From contig UEGQ01000004.1 in NCBI GenBank assembly GCA_900466005.1, positions 248,001 through 312,000 on the forward strand: a stretch of DNA of 64,000 nt. The letters are read 5' to 3'. The notes below the pieces were generated by a model, which was given only the letters and a program-made list of their open reading frames with translations, ran no database searches and was not told the DNA's origin. A program made the translations under genes and the position numbers. Shown one piece after another: positions 9,730 to 18,900 of this stretch. How positions within the stretch are numbered: position 1 is the first letter of the stretch; every line of letters starts with the position of its first letter. This DNA is from Hyphomicrobiales bacterium (GTDB taxonomy: Bacteria; Pseudomonadota; Alphaproteobacteria; Rhizobiales; Rhizobiaceae).

Positions 9730-11264
9730 AGATCCGCGCGCAAATCGGCATGGTCCTCAACCTCGACAAGTGCATCGGGTGCCACACCTGCTCGATCACC
9801 TGCAAGAACGTCTGGACCAATCGCGAGGGCGTCGAATACGCCTGGTTCAACAATGTCGAGACGAAGCCCGGCATCGGTTTTCCGAAGGAGTGGGAAAACC
9901 AAGAGAAGTGGAACGGCGGCTGGGTCAGGAAGTCGAACGGCAAGATCGAACCGAAGATGGGTGCCAAGTGGCGCATCCTCGCCAAGATCTTCGCCAATCC
10001 CGATCTTCCGGAAATCGACGACTACTACGAACCTTTCGATTTCGACTACGGCCACCTGCAGACGGCCGGCGAAAGCCGGGCAATGCCGACGGCACGCCCC
10101 CGCTCGATGATCAGTGGCGAGCGGATGGAAAAGATCGAATGGGGTCCGAATTGGGAAGAAATCCTCGGCGGTGAATTCGAGAAGCGCTCGAAGGACTATA
10201 ATTTCGAAGGCGTGCAGAAGGAGATCTACGGCCAGTTCGAGAATACCTTCATGATGTATCTGCCGCGGCTGTGCGAGCACTGTCTCAACCCGACCTGTGC
10301 GGCGGCTTGCCCGTCGGGAGCGATCTACAAGCGCGAGGATGACGGCATCGTCCTGATTGACCAGGAGAAGTGCCGCGGCTGGCGCATGTGCGTCTCCGGC
10401 TGTCCCTACAAGAAGATCTACTACAACTGGAACTCCGGAAAATCCGAGAAGTGCATCTTCTGTTACCCGCGCATCGAGGCCGGCCACCCGACGGTCTGCT
10501 CGGAAACCTGCGTCGGTCGCATCCGCTATCTCGGCGTCATTCTCTATGATGCCGACCGGATCTCGGAGGCTGCCTCCACGGCCAACGAGCAGGAGCTTTA
10601 TGAAGAACAGTTGAAGATCTTCCTCGATCCGAACGACCCCGCCGTGATCAACCAGGCGCGCAAGGATGGCGTTCCTGATGCCTGGCTGGAAGCGGCCAAG
10701 CATTCGCCGGTCTACAAGATGGCGATGGACTGGAAGATCGCCTTCCCGCTCCACCCGGAATACCGCACGCTGCCAATGGTCTGGTACATCCCGCCGCTTT
10801 CGCCGCTGCAGTCGGCTGCCCAGTCCGGCAAGCTTGGCATGGACGGCCTTCTGCCGGATGTGCGCTCGCTGCGCATTCCGGTCCGCTATCTCGCCAACCT
10901 GCTGACAGCCGGCAAGGAAGCTCCCGTCATTTCGGCATTGGAGCGCATGCTCGCCATGCGCGCCTACATGCGCTCGAAGACGATCGACGGCGTCATCGAC
11001 GCCTCGATCGCCGCCAAGGTCGGCATGAGCGCCGAGATGATCGAGGAGATGTACCACATCATGGCCATCGCCAATTACGAGGATCGCTTCGTCATCCCGA
11101 CGACGCATCGCGAGGTGACCGAGGACGCCTATGACGTCCGCGGTTCCTGCGGTTTCTCCTTCGGCAACGGTTGCTCGGGTGGCACCTCGGACAGCGATCT
11201 CTTCGGCGCCAAGCGTCGCAAGGTCGTCCAGACCCCGACCGACATATTCAAGGAGCAGGTCTGA
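9726..11264 (+). CDS. narH: Respiratory nitrate reductase beta subunit
   Basis: A 512-residue electron-transfer subunit carrying four Fe-S clusters between NarI haems and NarG. The cysteine groups are seen at residues 16-26 (CIGCHTCSITC), in the middle (CEHCLNPTCAAACP, then CRGWRMCVSGCP) and after (CIFCYPRIEAGHPTVCSETC). The Trp replacing a Cys in CRGWRMC is the known NarH feature giving a 3Fe-4S cluster. The protein overlaps narG upstream by four bases, and its stop shares one base with the narJ start. Confidence 0.97.
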   Translation: MKIRAQIGMVLNLDKCIGCHTCSITCKNVWTNREGVEYAWFNNVETKPGIGFPKEWENQEKWNGGWVRKSNGKIEPKMGAKWRILAKIFANPDLPEIDDYYEPFDFDYGHLQTAGESRAMPTARPRSMISGERMEKIEWGPNWEEILGGEFEKRSKDYNFEGVQKEIYGQFENTFMMYLPRLCEHCLNPTCAAACPSGAIYKREDDGIVLIDQEKCRGWRMCVSGCPYKKIYYNWNSGKSEKCIFCYPRIEAGHPTVCSETCVGRIRYLGVILYDADRISEAASTANEQELYEEQLKIFLDPNDPAVINQARKDGVPDAWLEAAKHSPVYKMAMDWKIAFPLHPEYRTLPMVWYIPPLSPLQSAAQSGKLGMDGLLPDVRSLRIPVRYLANLLTAGKEAPVISALERMLAMRAYMRSKTIDGVIDASIAAKVGMSAEMIEEMYHIMAIANYEDRFVIPTTHREVTEDAYDVRGSCGFSFGNGCSGGTSDSDLFGAKRRKVVQTPTDIFKEQV

Positions 11265-11977
11265 TGCACAAGGCGCTGAAAATCATCTCACTGCTGCTGA
11301 GTTATCCGAGCGAAGAACTGTTGGCGGGGGCGCCGGAGCTGAAATCGGCGCTCGACGGCGACGATACGATCGCCCGGGAGGTCAAGCTGCTGCTCGGGCG
11401 TCTGATCGACGATTTCGCCGGCCAGGACCTCTATGACGCCCAAGAACGCTATGTCTACCTGTTCGACCGCAGCCGCTCGCTGTCGCTGCATCTGTTCGAG
11501 CACGTGCACGGCGAGAGCCGCGACCGTGGCCAGGCGATGGTCGACCTAATGACGATGTACGAGGACAACGGTTTCGTGATCGATGCGAAGGAACTGCCGG
11601 ACTATCTTCCGCTCTTCCTCGAATTTCTCTCGACCCGTTCGGCGGAGGAGGTCGAAGACCTTCTTTCCCAGACCGCCCACATCACCGCCGCGCTCGGCGA
11701 GCGGTTGAAGAAGCGCCATTCGGTCTACGCCGACGCCTTCCTGGCGCTGCGCCTCCTGTCGAAGACGACACCGGACCAGAAGCTGCTCAAGGAGTTGCTC
11801 GACGGCGCCGAAGACGATCCGAACGATCTCTCCGCGCTCGATCGCATCTGGGAGGACGAGGTGGTGACCTTCGGAGGTAATTCGGGCGACAACAGCTGCG
11901 GCCCGGATCGCCTGCGCACGCAGATGCGGGCGGCGGCCCGCAAACCGAATGATCCCATGAGCACGATACCGGTTTAG
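11264..11977 (+). CDS. narJ: Nitrate reductase molybdenum cofactor assembly chaperone
   Basis: A 237-residue TorD/NarJ-family cytoplasmic chaperone that holds apo-NarGH and helps insert the Mo cofactor and FS0 before membrane docking. Typical NarJ sequence is seen: LLSYPSEELL at the N-terminus and DRSRSLSLHLFEHVHGESRDRGQAM near residues 65-90. The ATG at 11264 shares its A with the narH TGA stop and has AAGGAG about 8 bases upstream. The tail after about residue 205 is variable in this family. Confidence 0.95.
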   Translation: MHKALKIISLLLSYPSEELLAGAPELKSALDGDDTIAREVKLLLGRLIDDFAGQDLYDAQERYVYLFDRSRSLSLHLFEHVHGESRDRGQAMVDLMTMYEDNGFVIDAKELPDYLPLFLEFLSTRSAEEVEDLLSQTAHITAALGERLKKRHSVYADAFLALRLLSKTTPDQKLLKELLDGAEDDPNDLSALDRIWEDEVVTFGGNSGDNSCGPDRLRTQMRAAARKPNDPMSTIPV

Positions 11978-11988
11978 GAGGGCAGGAC

Positions 11989-12708
11989 ATGTCTGGTTTT
12001 TTGAATTCACTGTTGTTCGGCATCTATCCCTATATCGCGCTCGCGGTGCTGATCCTCGGTTCGATCATCCGCTATGATCGCGAGCCCTATACCTGGCGCT
12101 CCGGTTCCAGCCAGCTGCTGCGCCGCAGACAGCTGATCTGGGGCTCGGTGCTCTTCCATGTCGGTGTGCTGTTCATCTTCGCCGGCCACCTTGTCGGCCT
12201 GCTGACCCCGATCGTGATCTTCGACACGCTCGGCATCAGCCACAGCGCCAAGCAACTGCTGGCCGTGGTGGCGGGCGGCATTGCCGGGACGATGGCGATC
12301 ATCGGCGCGACGCTTCTCGTTCATCGGCGGCTTTTCGATCCGCGCGTGCGCGCATCATCGAGCACCACCGACACGCTGATCATCATCCTTTTGTGGATGC
12401 AGCTCTTCCTCGGGCTTTCGACCATACCGACGTCGCTCGCTCATCTCGACGGCCACGAAATGGTGAAGTTCATGAACTGGGCGCAGGGCATCTTCACGTT
12501 CAACCCTGAGGCGGCTTCCTACATCGTCGACGCGGCACTGGTCTTCAAGCTGCACCTGTTCCTCGGCCTGACGATCTTCCTGCTCTTCCCGTTTACGAGG
12601 CTCGTGCACATGTTGAGCGCGCCGGTGCGCTACCTCTGGCGGCCTGGCTATCAGGTCGTTCGTCAGCGCAACCGCAGCGCCTCCGTCAACCGAATCCCTG
12701 CGGAGTGA
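11989..12708 (+). CDS. narI: Respiratory nitrate reductase gamma subunit (cytochrome b)
   Basis: A 239-residue membrane protein with five hydrophobic segments. It oxidises quinol on the periplasmic side and passes electrons through two b haems to NarH. The candidate haem histidines are in FHVGVLFIFAGHLVG (second helix) and in the KLHLFLGLTIFLLFPFTRLVH region near the C-terminus, as in known NarI. It follows narJ by 11 bases with an AGGAGG Shine-Dalgarno and precedes the isomerase gene by three bases. Confidence 0.97.
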   Translation: MSGFLNSLLFGIYPYIALAVLILGSIIRYDREPYTWRSGSSQLLRRRQLIWGSVLFHVGVLFIFAGHLVGLLTPIVIFDTLGISHSAKQLLAVVAGGIAGTMAIIGATLLVHRRLFDPRVRASSSTTDTLIIILLWMQLFLGLSTIPTSLAHLDGHEMVKFMNWAQGIFTFNPEAASYIVDAALVFKLHLFLGLTIFLLFPFTRLVHMLSAPVRYLWRPGYQVVRQRNRSASVNRIPAE

Positions 12709-12711
12709 GCC

Positions 12712-13626
12712 ATGGTCACGCTTTTCGACAAAGCCTCCAATGGCGCCGCTCCTTTGCGCGCGGGTGTGAAGGACAGCTATTCGACCTACCAGGAACCCGA
12801 CACCCGGGTTCCGCCGAAGGCGAGGCCGGTGCTCGACGCTGTCTCGGTCAACGGGGTGGCGATCGCCGAAAGCGAGATCCTCGCCGAGGCGCAGAACCAT
12901 CCCGCAGAAAACCCCGGCGCCGCCCTTCTCTCCGCGGCAAGGGCGCTCGCCGTCAGGGAACTGCTGCTGCAGCGGGCCCGCGAAGGGCAGATTGCAGTCT
13001 CGCCCGAGAGCGACGCCGAAGGCCGCAGCGAAACGGACGAGGATGCGGCCATACGCCGGCTGATCGAGGAAGAGGTCTCGGTGCCCTCGGCGACGGCGGA
13101 GGAGTGTCTGCGCTTTTATGAAAACAACCGCGCCAAGTTCCGCAGCGAGCCGATCTTCGAGGCGAGCCACATTCTGATCGCCGCCGACCCGGCCGACGAG
13201 CAAGCCCGCGCCGCGGCGCGCGGCGATGCCGAGAGGCTGGGCGTGGTGCTCGCCGAACATCCGGTCGAGTTCGAGACCATGGCACGCACGCATTCCGCTT
13301 GTCCGTCGGCCGCCCAGGGCGGCAATCTAGGACAGCTGACCCGAGGCAGCACGGTCGCGGAGTTCGAGCGGGCGCTGGCGCGGATGACCGAGGGTGAGAT
13401 CACCACACGGCCGGTCGAAAGCCGGTTCGGGTATCATATCATCCGGCTCGAGCGGCGGATCGACGGCGAGCAACTGCCGTTTGATTTCGTCCAACAGCGG
13501 ATCGCCGGCTGGCTCGAGGCCTCCACCTGGTCGAAGGCGGTGTCGCAATATATCGCAATCCTTGCCGCGGACGCCACGATTACCGGGATCGACCTGCTCG
13601 GTGCGGACGGGCCACTGGTGCAATGA
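12712..13626 (+). CDS. NifM-like parvulin peptidyl-prolyl isomerase of the nar operon
   Basis: A 304-residue protein with an SurA/NifM-like helical N-terminal half and a parvulin rotamase domain at about residues 140-245. The latter shows FEASHILIAADPADEQARAAA, HSACPSAAQGGNLGQL and the closing RFGYHIIRLERR motif. No signal peptide is seen, so a cytoplasmic role is likely, as with NifM, which matures nitrogenase Fe protein. PPIases of this sort sit at the end of nar operons in several denitrifiers and probably help NarGHI fold. It starts three bases after narI, so it is clearly in the operon. Confidence 0.88.
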   Translation: MVTLFDKASNGAAPLRAGVKDSYSTYQEPDTRVPPKARPVLDAVSVNGVAIAESEILAEAQNHPAENPGAALLSAARALAVRELLLQRAREGQIAVSPESDAEGRSETDEDAAIRRLIEEEVSVPSATAEECLRFYENNRAKFRSEPIFEASHILIAADPADEQARAAARGDAERLGVVLAEHPVEFETMARTHSACPSAAQGGNLGQLTRGSTVAEFERALARMTEGEITTRPVESRFGYHIIRLERRIDGEQLPFDFVQQRIAGWLEASTWSKAVSQYIAILAADATITGIDLLGADGPLVQ

Positions 13627-13687
13627 TGCAGTGTCTGCTGCCCGACAGCATCACCGGCAAGCCTTTGCGCACGGCAGGGGCGCCCTG

Positions 13688-14338
13688 ATGCTCTCCGACC
13701 TCTTTGATCACAATGTTCGATGGGCCGCGGCGAGGCGTGCGGAAGACCCCCGCTACTTCGAAAGACTGTCGGCACTGCAACGGCCGGAATACATGTGGAT
13801 CGGATGCTCGGATAGCCGGGTTCCTGCCAATGTCATCACCGGCCTGCAACCGGGCGAGGTTTTTGTCCACCGTAATGTCGCAAACCTCGTCCACCGGGCG
13901 GACCTCAACCTGCTGTCGGTCCTCGCGTTTGCGGTCGAGACACTGGAGGTCAAGCACATCATCGTCTGCGGTCACTATGGTTGCGGCGGGGTGCGCGCAG
14001 CGATGGACGGGCATCGGCACGGCATAATCGACCACTGGTTGCAGCCGATCCGCGATGTCGCCGAGGCCCATTGTCGCGAGTTGAATGCGATTGTCGACGA
14101 GGAGGAGCGGTTGAACCGTCTGTGTGAACTGACCGTCGCCCACCAGGTCGAAGGTCTTTCTCATACACCGATCGTGCAGTCGGCGTGGAAGCGTGGGCGC
14201 AGTCTTGCGATCCACGGGTGGATCTACGGCTTGCGTGACGGCCTGTTGCGCGACCTCGGCTGCGGTTGCGACAGGAAAACCGCCGAGTTTCGCTGTGACG
14301 GGACGCAAACCGCGATCGAACAGGAAGGGAGGGTTTGA
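13688..14338 (+). CDS. Beta-carbonic anhydrase
   Basis: A 216-residue beta-class carbonic anhydrase (CO2 + H2O to bicarbonate). The zinc ligands are Cys40, His96 and Cys99 (GCSDSRV and GHYGCGG), with the Asp42-Arg44 catalytic dyad present. The chosen ATG 13688 opens at the family N-terminus (LFDHNVRWAAARRAEDPRYFERL); the frame is open further upstream but that part overlaps the isomerase gene and is not family-like. The next gene, moeA, starts on the last base of this stop codon, so it is translated as part of the nar/moe operon. A carbonic anhydrase here is unusual. Confidence 0.93.
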   Translation: MLSDLFDHNVRWAAARRAEDPRYFERLSALQRPEYMWIGCSDSRVPANVITGLQPGEVFVHRNVANLVHRADLNLLSVLAFAVETLEVKHIIVCGHYGCGGVRAAMDGHRHGIIDHWLQPIRDVAEAHCRELNAIVDEEERLNRLCELTVAHQVEGLSHTPIVQSAWKRGRSLAIHGWIYGLRDGLLRDLGCGCDRKTAEFRCDGTQTAIEQEGRV

Positions 14339-15612
14339 TGGAGGGGGTACCCGAGTTGGTCTGCGGATGCGACGGGGGGCGAGACCACGTCCCCCTCACG
14401 CCCGTCGAAATGGCTGTCGAGATCGCAGTCGGCATGGTGCAGCCGTTGACGGCTGTGGAAGATGTCGCTGTCTACAAGGCGCGGGGGCGGGTACTGGCCC
14501 GAAGCCTCCGTGCCGGACGCCCGATGCCGCTCTTCAACAATTCGGCGATGGACGGCTTTGCCGTGGCGCTTTCCGATTTCGCGGGTGAGGGGCCATGGCA
14601 TCTCCCGGTGGCCGGCACGATCGCCGCCGGTGCGGCGGTGCCCGTCCTCACGGCAGGAACGGCCTTGCGCATCTTGACCGGTGCGCCGGTCCCCGCCGGC
14701 TCGGACGGGGTGGTGATGCAGGAGAAATGTGACGACCGGGGCGACACGGTGTTGATTCACCTCCGCCCCCGGCGCGGCGATAACATCCGCCGGGCAGGCG
14801 AGGACATCGCAACAGGCGATCTGCTCGTCTCGGAGGGCACGATGCTGGACGGTCGCCACGTCGGTCTTCTTGCCGGCAACGGTCATGGTCACATTCCGGT
14901 CGTCCGGCGGCCGCGTGTTGCGGTGCTTTCGACCGGTGACGAGCTCGGCGAGGAAGGCGCGAGTATTCACGACGCCAATCGCCCGATGCTGCTTGCGCTT
15001 TGTGAAGGTCTCGGGGCCGAGATGACCGACCTCGGCATCTGCCCGGACGACATGGAGAGGATGACCGACATCTTCCGCACATCGGCCGGCCGCTTCGACC
15101 TGATCGTCACGTCCGGCGCCGCGTCGGTCGGCGGCAGGGATTTCGTCCGGCCGGCACTCCTTGCCGCCGGCGGAACGGTGGAGGCCTGGCGCGTTGCGCT
15201 CAAGCCCGGCAAACCGGTGTTCTTCGGTCGCCTCGCAAGCACGCTGGTAACCGGATTGCCGGGAAATCCGCTGTCGGCCTATGTCGGCTTCCAGCTTTTC
15301 GTCGCCCGCCAGATCGGCGCGATGCTCGGGCTTGGTGGCCCGAGCGCGCGGCCGGAGCCGGCCGTGGCCGGCGTCGGATGGGAGCACAGGTCCGGGCGGA
15401 CCGAGTATCTGCCCGGGCAAGTGGTCGGCCGAAGCGAGAGCGGCCTGCCCATCGTCGAGCCCCTCGGGCATGGCAGTTCCGCGACGCTCATGCCACTGTC
15501 GCTGGGTGACGGCGTTATCGTACTCGCTGCCGATTCCATGCATGTGGCGCGCGGCGACGTCATCGAATGGACGCCCTTCTGTCGGAAGGATCTTTCATGG
15601 AAGATCACATGA
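14338..15612 (+). CDS. moeA: Molybdopterin molybdenumtransferase MoeA
   Basis: A 424-residue protein that inserts molybdate into adenylylated molybdopterin. Typical MoeA signatures are visible: PLFNNSAMDGFAV near residue 65, RILTGAPVPAGSDGVVMQE near 110, RPRVAVLSTGDEL near 195, and VTSGAASVGGRDFV and GLPGNPLSAYVGFQLF in the MoCF-binding domain. ATG 14338 overlaps the previous stop by one base (a TTG three bases earlier is also in frame). Its position after narGHJI fits supply of the Mo cofactor to NarG on demand. Confidence 0.95.
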   Translation: MEGVPELVCGCDGGRDHVPLTPVEMAVEIAVGMVQPLTAVEDVAVYKARGRVLARSLRAGRPMPLFNNSAMDGFAVALSDFAGEGPWHLPVAGTIAAGAAVPVLTAGTALRILTGAPVPAGSDGVVMQEKCDDRGDTVLIHLRPRRGDNIRRAGEDIATGDLLVSEGTMLDGRHVGLLAGNGHGHIPVVRRPRVAVLSTGDELGEEGASIHDANRPMLLALCEGLGAEMTDLGICPDDMERMTDIFRTSAGRFDLIVTSGAASVGGRDFVRPALLAAGGTVEAWRVALKPGKPVFFGRLASTLVTGLPGNPLSAYVGFQLFVARQIGAMLGLGGPSARPEPAVAGVGWEHRSGRTEYLPGQVVGRSESGLPIVEPLGHGSSATLMPLSLGDGVIVLAADSMHVARGDVIEWTPFCRKDLSWKIT

Positions 15613-16157
15613 ACGACTTCGCCTTTCCGCTTCAGGCTGCCATCCATGTCCAGAGAGACCGTCCGGTGGACGACATCCTTAAGGCGACCGCCGTGGCGCT
15701 CGGCGTGGACGGACAAAAGGTCATCGGCTTCCTGCAGTGGGAAGGCATGGGCGACGGCGAATGTTGCGGCGAGATTGCGCTCCAGGATATCGGCACCGGC
15801 GAGTTGGTCACGATCTCGCAAGCGCTGGGCTCCGGCGCCCGCGGATGCAGGCTCGACCCGCAGGCCCTTGCGGCGGTTGCCGGATCGTTGCTGGCGCGCC
15901 TCGACGACGATACGGACCTGCTCGTTCTCAACCGTTTCGGCAAGGGCGAGTCCGAAGGGCAGGGATTTCGAGCCGTGATCGAGGAGGCATGCGTCCGGGG
16001 TATCCCGGTGTTGACGGTCGTGCGGGACGAGTACCTGCCCGCGTGGAACCAGTTCTCCGGCGAATTCGGGTGTCTTCTCGCGCCTGATCGGCAAAACGTC
16101 CTCGATTGGGCGCGGCGCGCGGTGCGGGCGGCAAGGAACCTTCGCGATGCGGCATGA
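15597..16157 (+). CDS. DUF2478-type protein, nitrate/molybdenum-associated
   Basis: A 186-residue protein recognised from memory as the DUF2478 family: alternating GFLQWEGMG, an ISQALGSGARGCRLD segment, then LLVLNRFGKGESEGQGFR and an IPVLTVV strand. The layout suggests a nucleotide-hydrolase-like fold, but no canonical P-loop remains. Family members often sit by molybdenum or nitrate genes; the biochemical role is not known to me. ATG 15597 has GGAAGGA eight bases upstream and overlaps the moeA end by 16 bases; the stop overlaps the moaA start by 11. Confidence 0.75.
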   Translation: MEDHMNDFAFPLQAAIHVQRDRPVDDILKATAVALGVDGQKVIGFLQWEGMGDGECCGEIALQDIGTGELVTISQALGSGARGCRLDPQALAAVAGSLLARLDDDTDLLVLNRFGKGESEGQGFRAVIEEACVRGIPVLTVVRDEYLPAWNQFSGEFGCLLAPDRQNVLDWARRAVRAARNLRDAA

Positions 16158-17184
16158 ACGGGGGGTCGCCCCGGCAACTCACTCGGCGCACTCTCCGCTG
16201 GTGGACGGTTTCGGGCGGCAGGTCACCTACCTGCGCCTGTCGGTGACCGACCGTTGCGATCTCCGCTGCGTCTATTGCATGAGCGAGCAGATGGCCTTCC
16301 TGCCACGGCGCGAGGTGCTAACGCTCGAGGAGCTCTATCGGCTGGCAGGCGTGTTCATGCGGGGCGGCGTGCGCAAGATCAGGCTGACGGGTGGCGAACC
16401 GCTGGTGCGCAGGAACGTCATGCAATTGTTCGACCTTCTTGCGCCGCATCTGGACGATGGCGATCTGGACGACGTGACCCTGACCACCAACGGCACGCTT
16501 CTCTCCCGTCATGCCGGGGCTCTATTTGCGGCGGGCGTGCGCCGCGTCAATGTCTCGCTCGATACTCTCGACGCCGACCGTTACACGCAGATCACGCGCC
16601 GGGGCCGTCTGCTGCCGGTCCTCGACGGTATCGACGCGGCGCTCGCCGTCGGCCTCAGGGTGAAGATCAATACGGTCGCGATGTCCGGAGCGTTCGAAGA
16701 AGAAGTGGATGACCTCATCCACTTCGCCCATGGTCGCGGAATGGACCTGACGTTCATCGAGGAAATGCCTCTCGGGAATACCGGCCACGACCGTAGCGGC
16801 AGTTTCCTCTCTCTCCAGCATTTGCGTCGGTCGCTCGAGAAACGGTGGACACTCGCCCCTGTCCCGGATCGCAGTGGCGGACCCGCTCGCTATGTGCAGG
16901 TCGTAGAAACGAATGGCCGCCTTGGATTCATCACGCCCCTTTCCTGCGACTTCTGCGCAAGCTGCAACAGGGTGCGCGTCAGTTGCACCGGCGAACTCTT
17001 CACCTGTCTTGGGCAGGAGGGAGCTATCGGCCTTCGCGATGCTCTGCGCGGGTCCGGCGACTTGTCGGTCGTTGACCAACTGATCCGCGGTGCCTTGTCG
17101 CGCAAGCCGAAAGGCCACACATTCGACGCCTTTCGTCCTGCCGAGAGCGGTATTGGGCGCCACATGTCGGTTCTGGGCGGTTAG
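16147..17184 (+). CDS. moaA: GTP 3',8-cyclase (Mo cofactor step 1)
   Basis: A 345-residue radical SAM enzyme converting GTP to 3',8-cyclo-GTP, the first step of molybdopterin synthesis. The radical SAM cluster ligands are Cys37, Cys41 and Cys44 (CDLRCVYC). The second, MoaA-specific cluster is seen at CDFCASC with a later Cys in FTCLGQEG. The LTGGEPLVRRN motif follows as expected. It overlaps the previous gene by 11 bases, making it the last gene of the run from narK. No moaC, moaD or moaE is in the window. Confidence 0.93.
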   Translation: MRHERGVAPATHSAHSPLVDGFGRQVTYLRLSVTDRCDLRCVYCMSEQMAFLPRREVLTLEELYRLAGVFMRGGVRKIRLTGGEPLVRRNVMQLFDLLAPHLDDGDLDDVTLTTNGTLLSRHAGALFAAGVRRVNVSLDTLDADRYTQITRRGRLLPVLDGIDAALAVGLRVKINTVAMSGAFEEEVDDLIHFAHGRGMDLTFIEEMPLGNTGHDRSGSFLSLQHLRRSLEKRWTLAPVPDRSGGPARYVQVVETNGRLGFITPLSCDFCASCNRVRVSCTGELFTCLGQEGAIGLRDALRGSGDLSVVDQLIRGALSRKPKGHTFDAFRPAESGIGRHMSVLGG

Positions 17185-17302
17185 TGAAGACGCCGACACG
17201 CGTTCCGGGGGATGTGCGCCGACGTGGAGTCCGGACGAGAGGCTCCGGCGCGGAAACCTTTCGCGTCCGATTGCCTCTCGTCACGTATCTCGCATGGCCG
17301 GC

Positions 17303-18205
17303 CTATTTCGTCTCCAGGCCATTGAGTCTCGCGATGAAATCGGCGAGGTGCGGCACGTAGTCTTCCGGTCCGCCGCCTCCGCCGGCGACGGCGAGCGCGT
17401 AGGAGTTCTTCGTCGCGCTGGCGAGCGGTGTCGCGACGGTCGCCGCATTCGCCATGGATTCCAGATATTTCAGATCCTTGTAGGCGTTCGACAACGTGAA
17501 CCGGTGCGCTTCCCTGTTGCCTTCGAGGACATAGCCCATGAAGGTCTGGTAGAAGCCACTGTCCATGCGGCCACCGCGGATCACGCTGTCGAACCGGTCG
17601 ACCGAGATCCCCACCTTGCGTGACAGCGCTATCGCTTCCGCAAAAAGCGCCCCCATGCCGAGGGCGATGAAGTTGTTCAGCAGCTTCATCCGGTGGCCGT
17701 CGGCGATGCCGCCGATGTGAACGATCTTCCCGGCCCATGTCGCGATCACGGGGCGGATTCGTGCGAAGATCTCGTCGTCGGCGCCGACCATCGCATCGAG
17801 TGTGCCTTCCCAGGCCTCCTTCGGCGTTCGGCTCAAGGGAGCATCGGCGAAATGGACGCCGAGCGCCTTCAGTTCGTCCGCGAGCCGGGCGGTTACGGTC
17901 GGGTCCCCCGTCGAACAGTCGACGATGACCGCCCCGCGGGCGAGCTTCGGCTTCATGGCGTTGACGACGGCTTCGACCTCCCTCGAACTGGTGAGGCACA
18001 GAAAGACGATGGTGGACGCGGCAGCGAGCTCCTCCAGCGACTTCGCTTCTGTCGCGCCGCGCGAGACGAGGTCTTCGATCGGCTTGCGGTTCCGGTGGGC
18101 GATGACCGTCAAGGGATAGCCCTTTTCGACGATGTTCTTGGCCATGCCGTGGCCCATGAGGCCGACCCCGACGAAGCCCACCGTTTCATTTGCCGTCGTG
18201 TTCAT
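17303..18205 (-). CDS. Beta-hydroxyacid dehydrogenase (HIBADH family) of the tetronate cluster
   Basis: A 300-residue NAD(P)-dependent 3-hydroxyisobutyrate/6-phosphogluconate dehydrogenase relative. The Rossmann motif GFVGVGLMGHGMA opens the protein, with DCSTGDPTV and the substrate-site Lys in GHRMKLLNNFIALG near residue 175. It is third in the minus operon after otnK and otnC, so an acid sugar such as a tetronate is the likely substrate. It is clearly a different paralogue from ltnD at 20394. ATG 18205 is preceded by AGGAG; an in-frame ATG lies 18 bases upstream. A glycine run near the C-terminus (AVAGGGGG) is atypical. Confidence 0.82.
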   Translation of the reverse strand: MNTTANETVGFVGVGLMGHGMAKNIVEKGYPLTVIAHRNRKPIEDLVSRGATEAKSLEELAAASTIVFLCLTSSREVEAVVNAMKPKLARGAVIVDCSTGDPTVTARLADELKALGVHFADAPLSRTPKEAWEGTLDAMVGADDEIFARIRPVIATWAGKIVHIGGIADGHRMKLLNNFIALGMGALFAEAIALSRKVGISVDRFDSVIRGGRMDSGFYQTFMGYVLEGNREAHRFTLSNAYKDLKYLESMANAATVATPLASATKNSYALAVAGGGGGPEDYVPHLADFIARLNGLETK

Positions 18206-18258
18206 AGTTTTCTCCTGCATATCTATCGAAAATCGGGTTTGCTGATCGGCTTGGCCGA

Positions 18259-18900
18259 TCAGGGAAGGGCGAAGCGTCGGCGCAGGTCCGCGACCTGCTC
18301 GGGCGTCAGGATGCGCTTGGCGTGGTCCTGCAGCATCAGGAAGAGTTTTGCCGTCTCCTCGAGCTCTTCCGTTGCATACTGCGCGTTGGCGAGACTGGTC
18401 CCGGCGACGACCGGTCCATGATTGGCGAGCAACATGGCGTGGTGTCGGCTGGCGAGGCTGCGCACCGCCTCGGCGAGTGCCTTGTCGCCGGGCGCGTAAT
18501 AGGGAACGAGTGGCAAGCGGCCGACGCGCATGACGTAATAGGCGGTCAGAGCCGGCAGTACGTCCTGCGGATCGACGTCGGCCATGATGCTGACCGCAGT
18601 CGAATGCGTCGAGTGGAGGTGCACGACCGCGCCGGCATCCGCACGTTCGCCGTACATCGAAAAATGCAGGAACGCTTCCTTCGTCGGCGCGTCCCCGTCG
18701 ATGAAGCGGCCCTCGGCGTCGAACAGGGACAGCCGGGACGGATCGAGGTTCCCGAGCGAGGCATTCGTCGGCGTCATCAGCCAGCCGCCGTCGGGCGTCC
18801 GGACCGAGATATTGCCCGTCGATCCTGAGGTCAGACCCCTTTGGAACAGTGACTGCCCGACGCGGCACACCTCGTCGCGCAGACGGTTGAGATCATGCAT
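18259..18900 (-). CDS. otnC: 3-oxo-tetronate 4-phosphate decarboxylase (class II aldolase fold)
   Basis: A 213-residue class II aldolase/adducin protein. Metal-binding histidines are in VVHLHSTHS near residue 95 and in LLANHGPVV near residue 155, and the GSTGNISVR motif lies near residue 25. In the L-threonate and D-erythronate pathways OtnC decarboxylates 3-oxo-tetronate 4-phosphate to dihydroxyacetone phosphate. It follows otnK with an 8-base overlap, which is strong support for the assignment over fuculose- or ribulose-phosphate aldolases. ATG 18900 has TGGAG at good spacing. Confidence 0.85.
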   Translation of the reverse strand: MHDLNRLRDEVCRVGQSLFQRGLTSGSTGNISVRTPDGGWLMTPTNASLGNLDPSRLSLFDAEGRFIDGDAPTKEAFLHFSMYGERADAGAVVHLHSTHSTAVSIMADVDPQDVLPALTAYYVMRVGRLPLVPYYAPGDKALAEAVRSLASRHHAMLLANHGPVVAGTSLANAQYATEELEETAKLFLMLQDHAKRILTPEQVADLRRRFALP

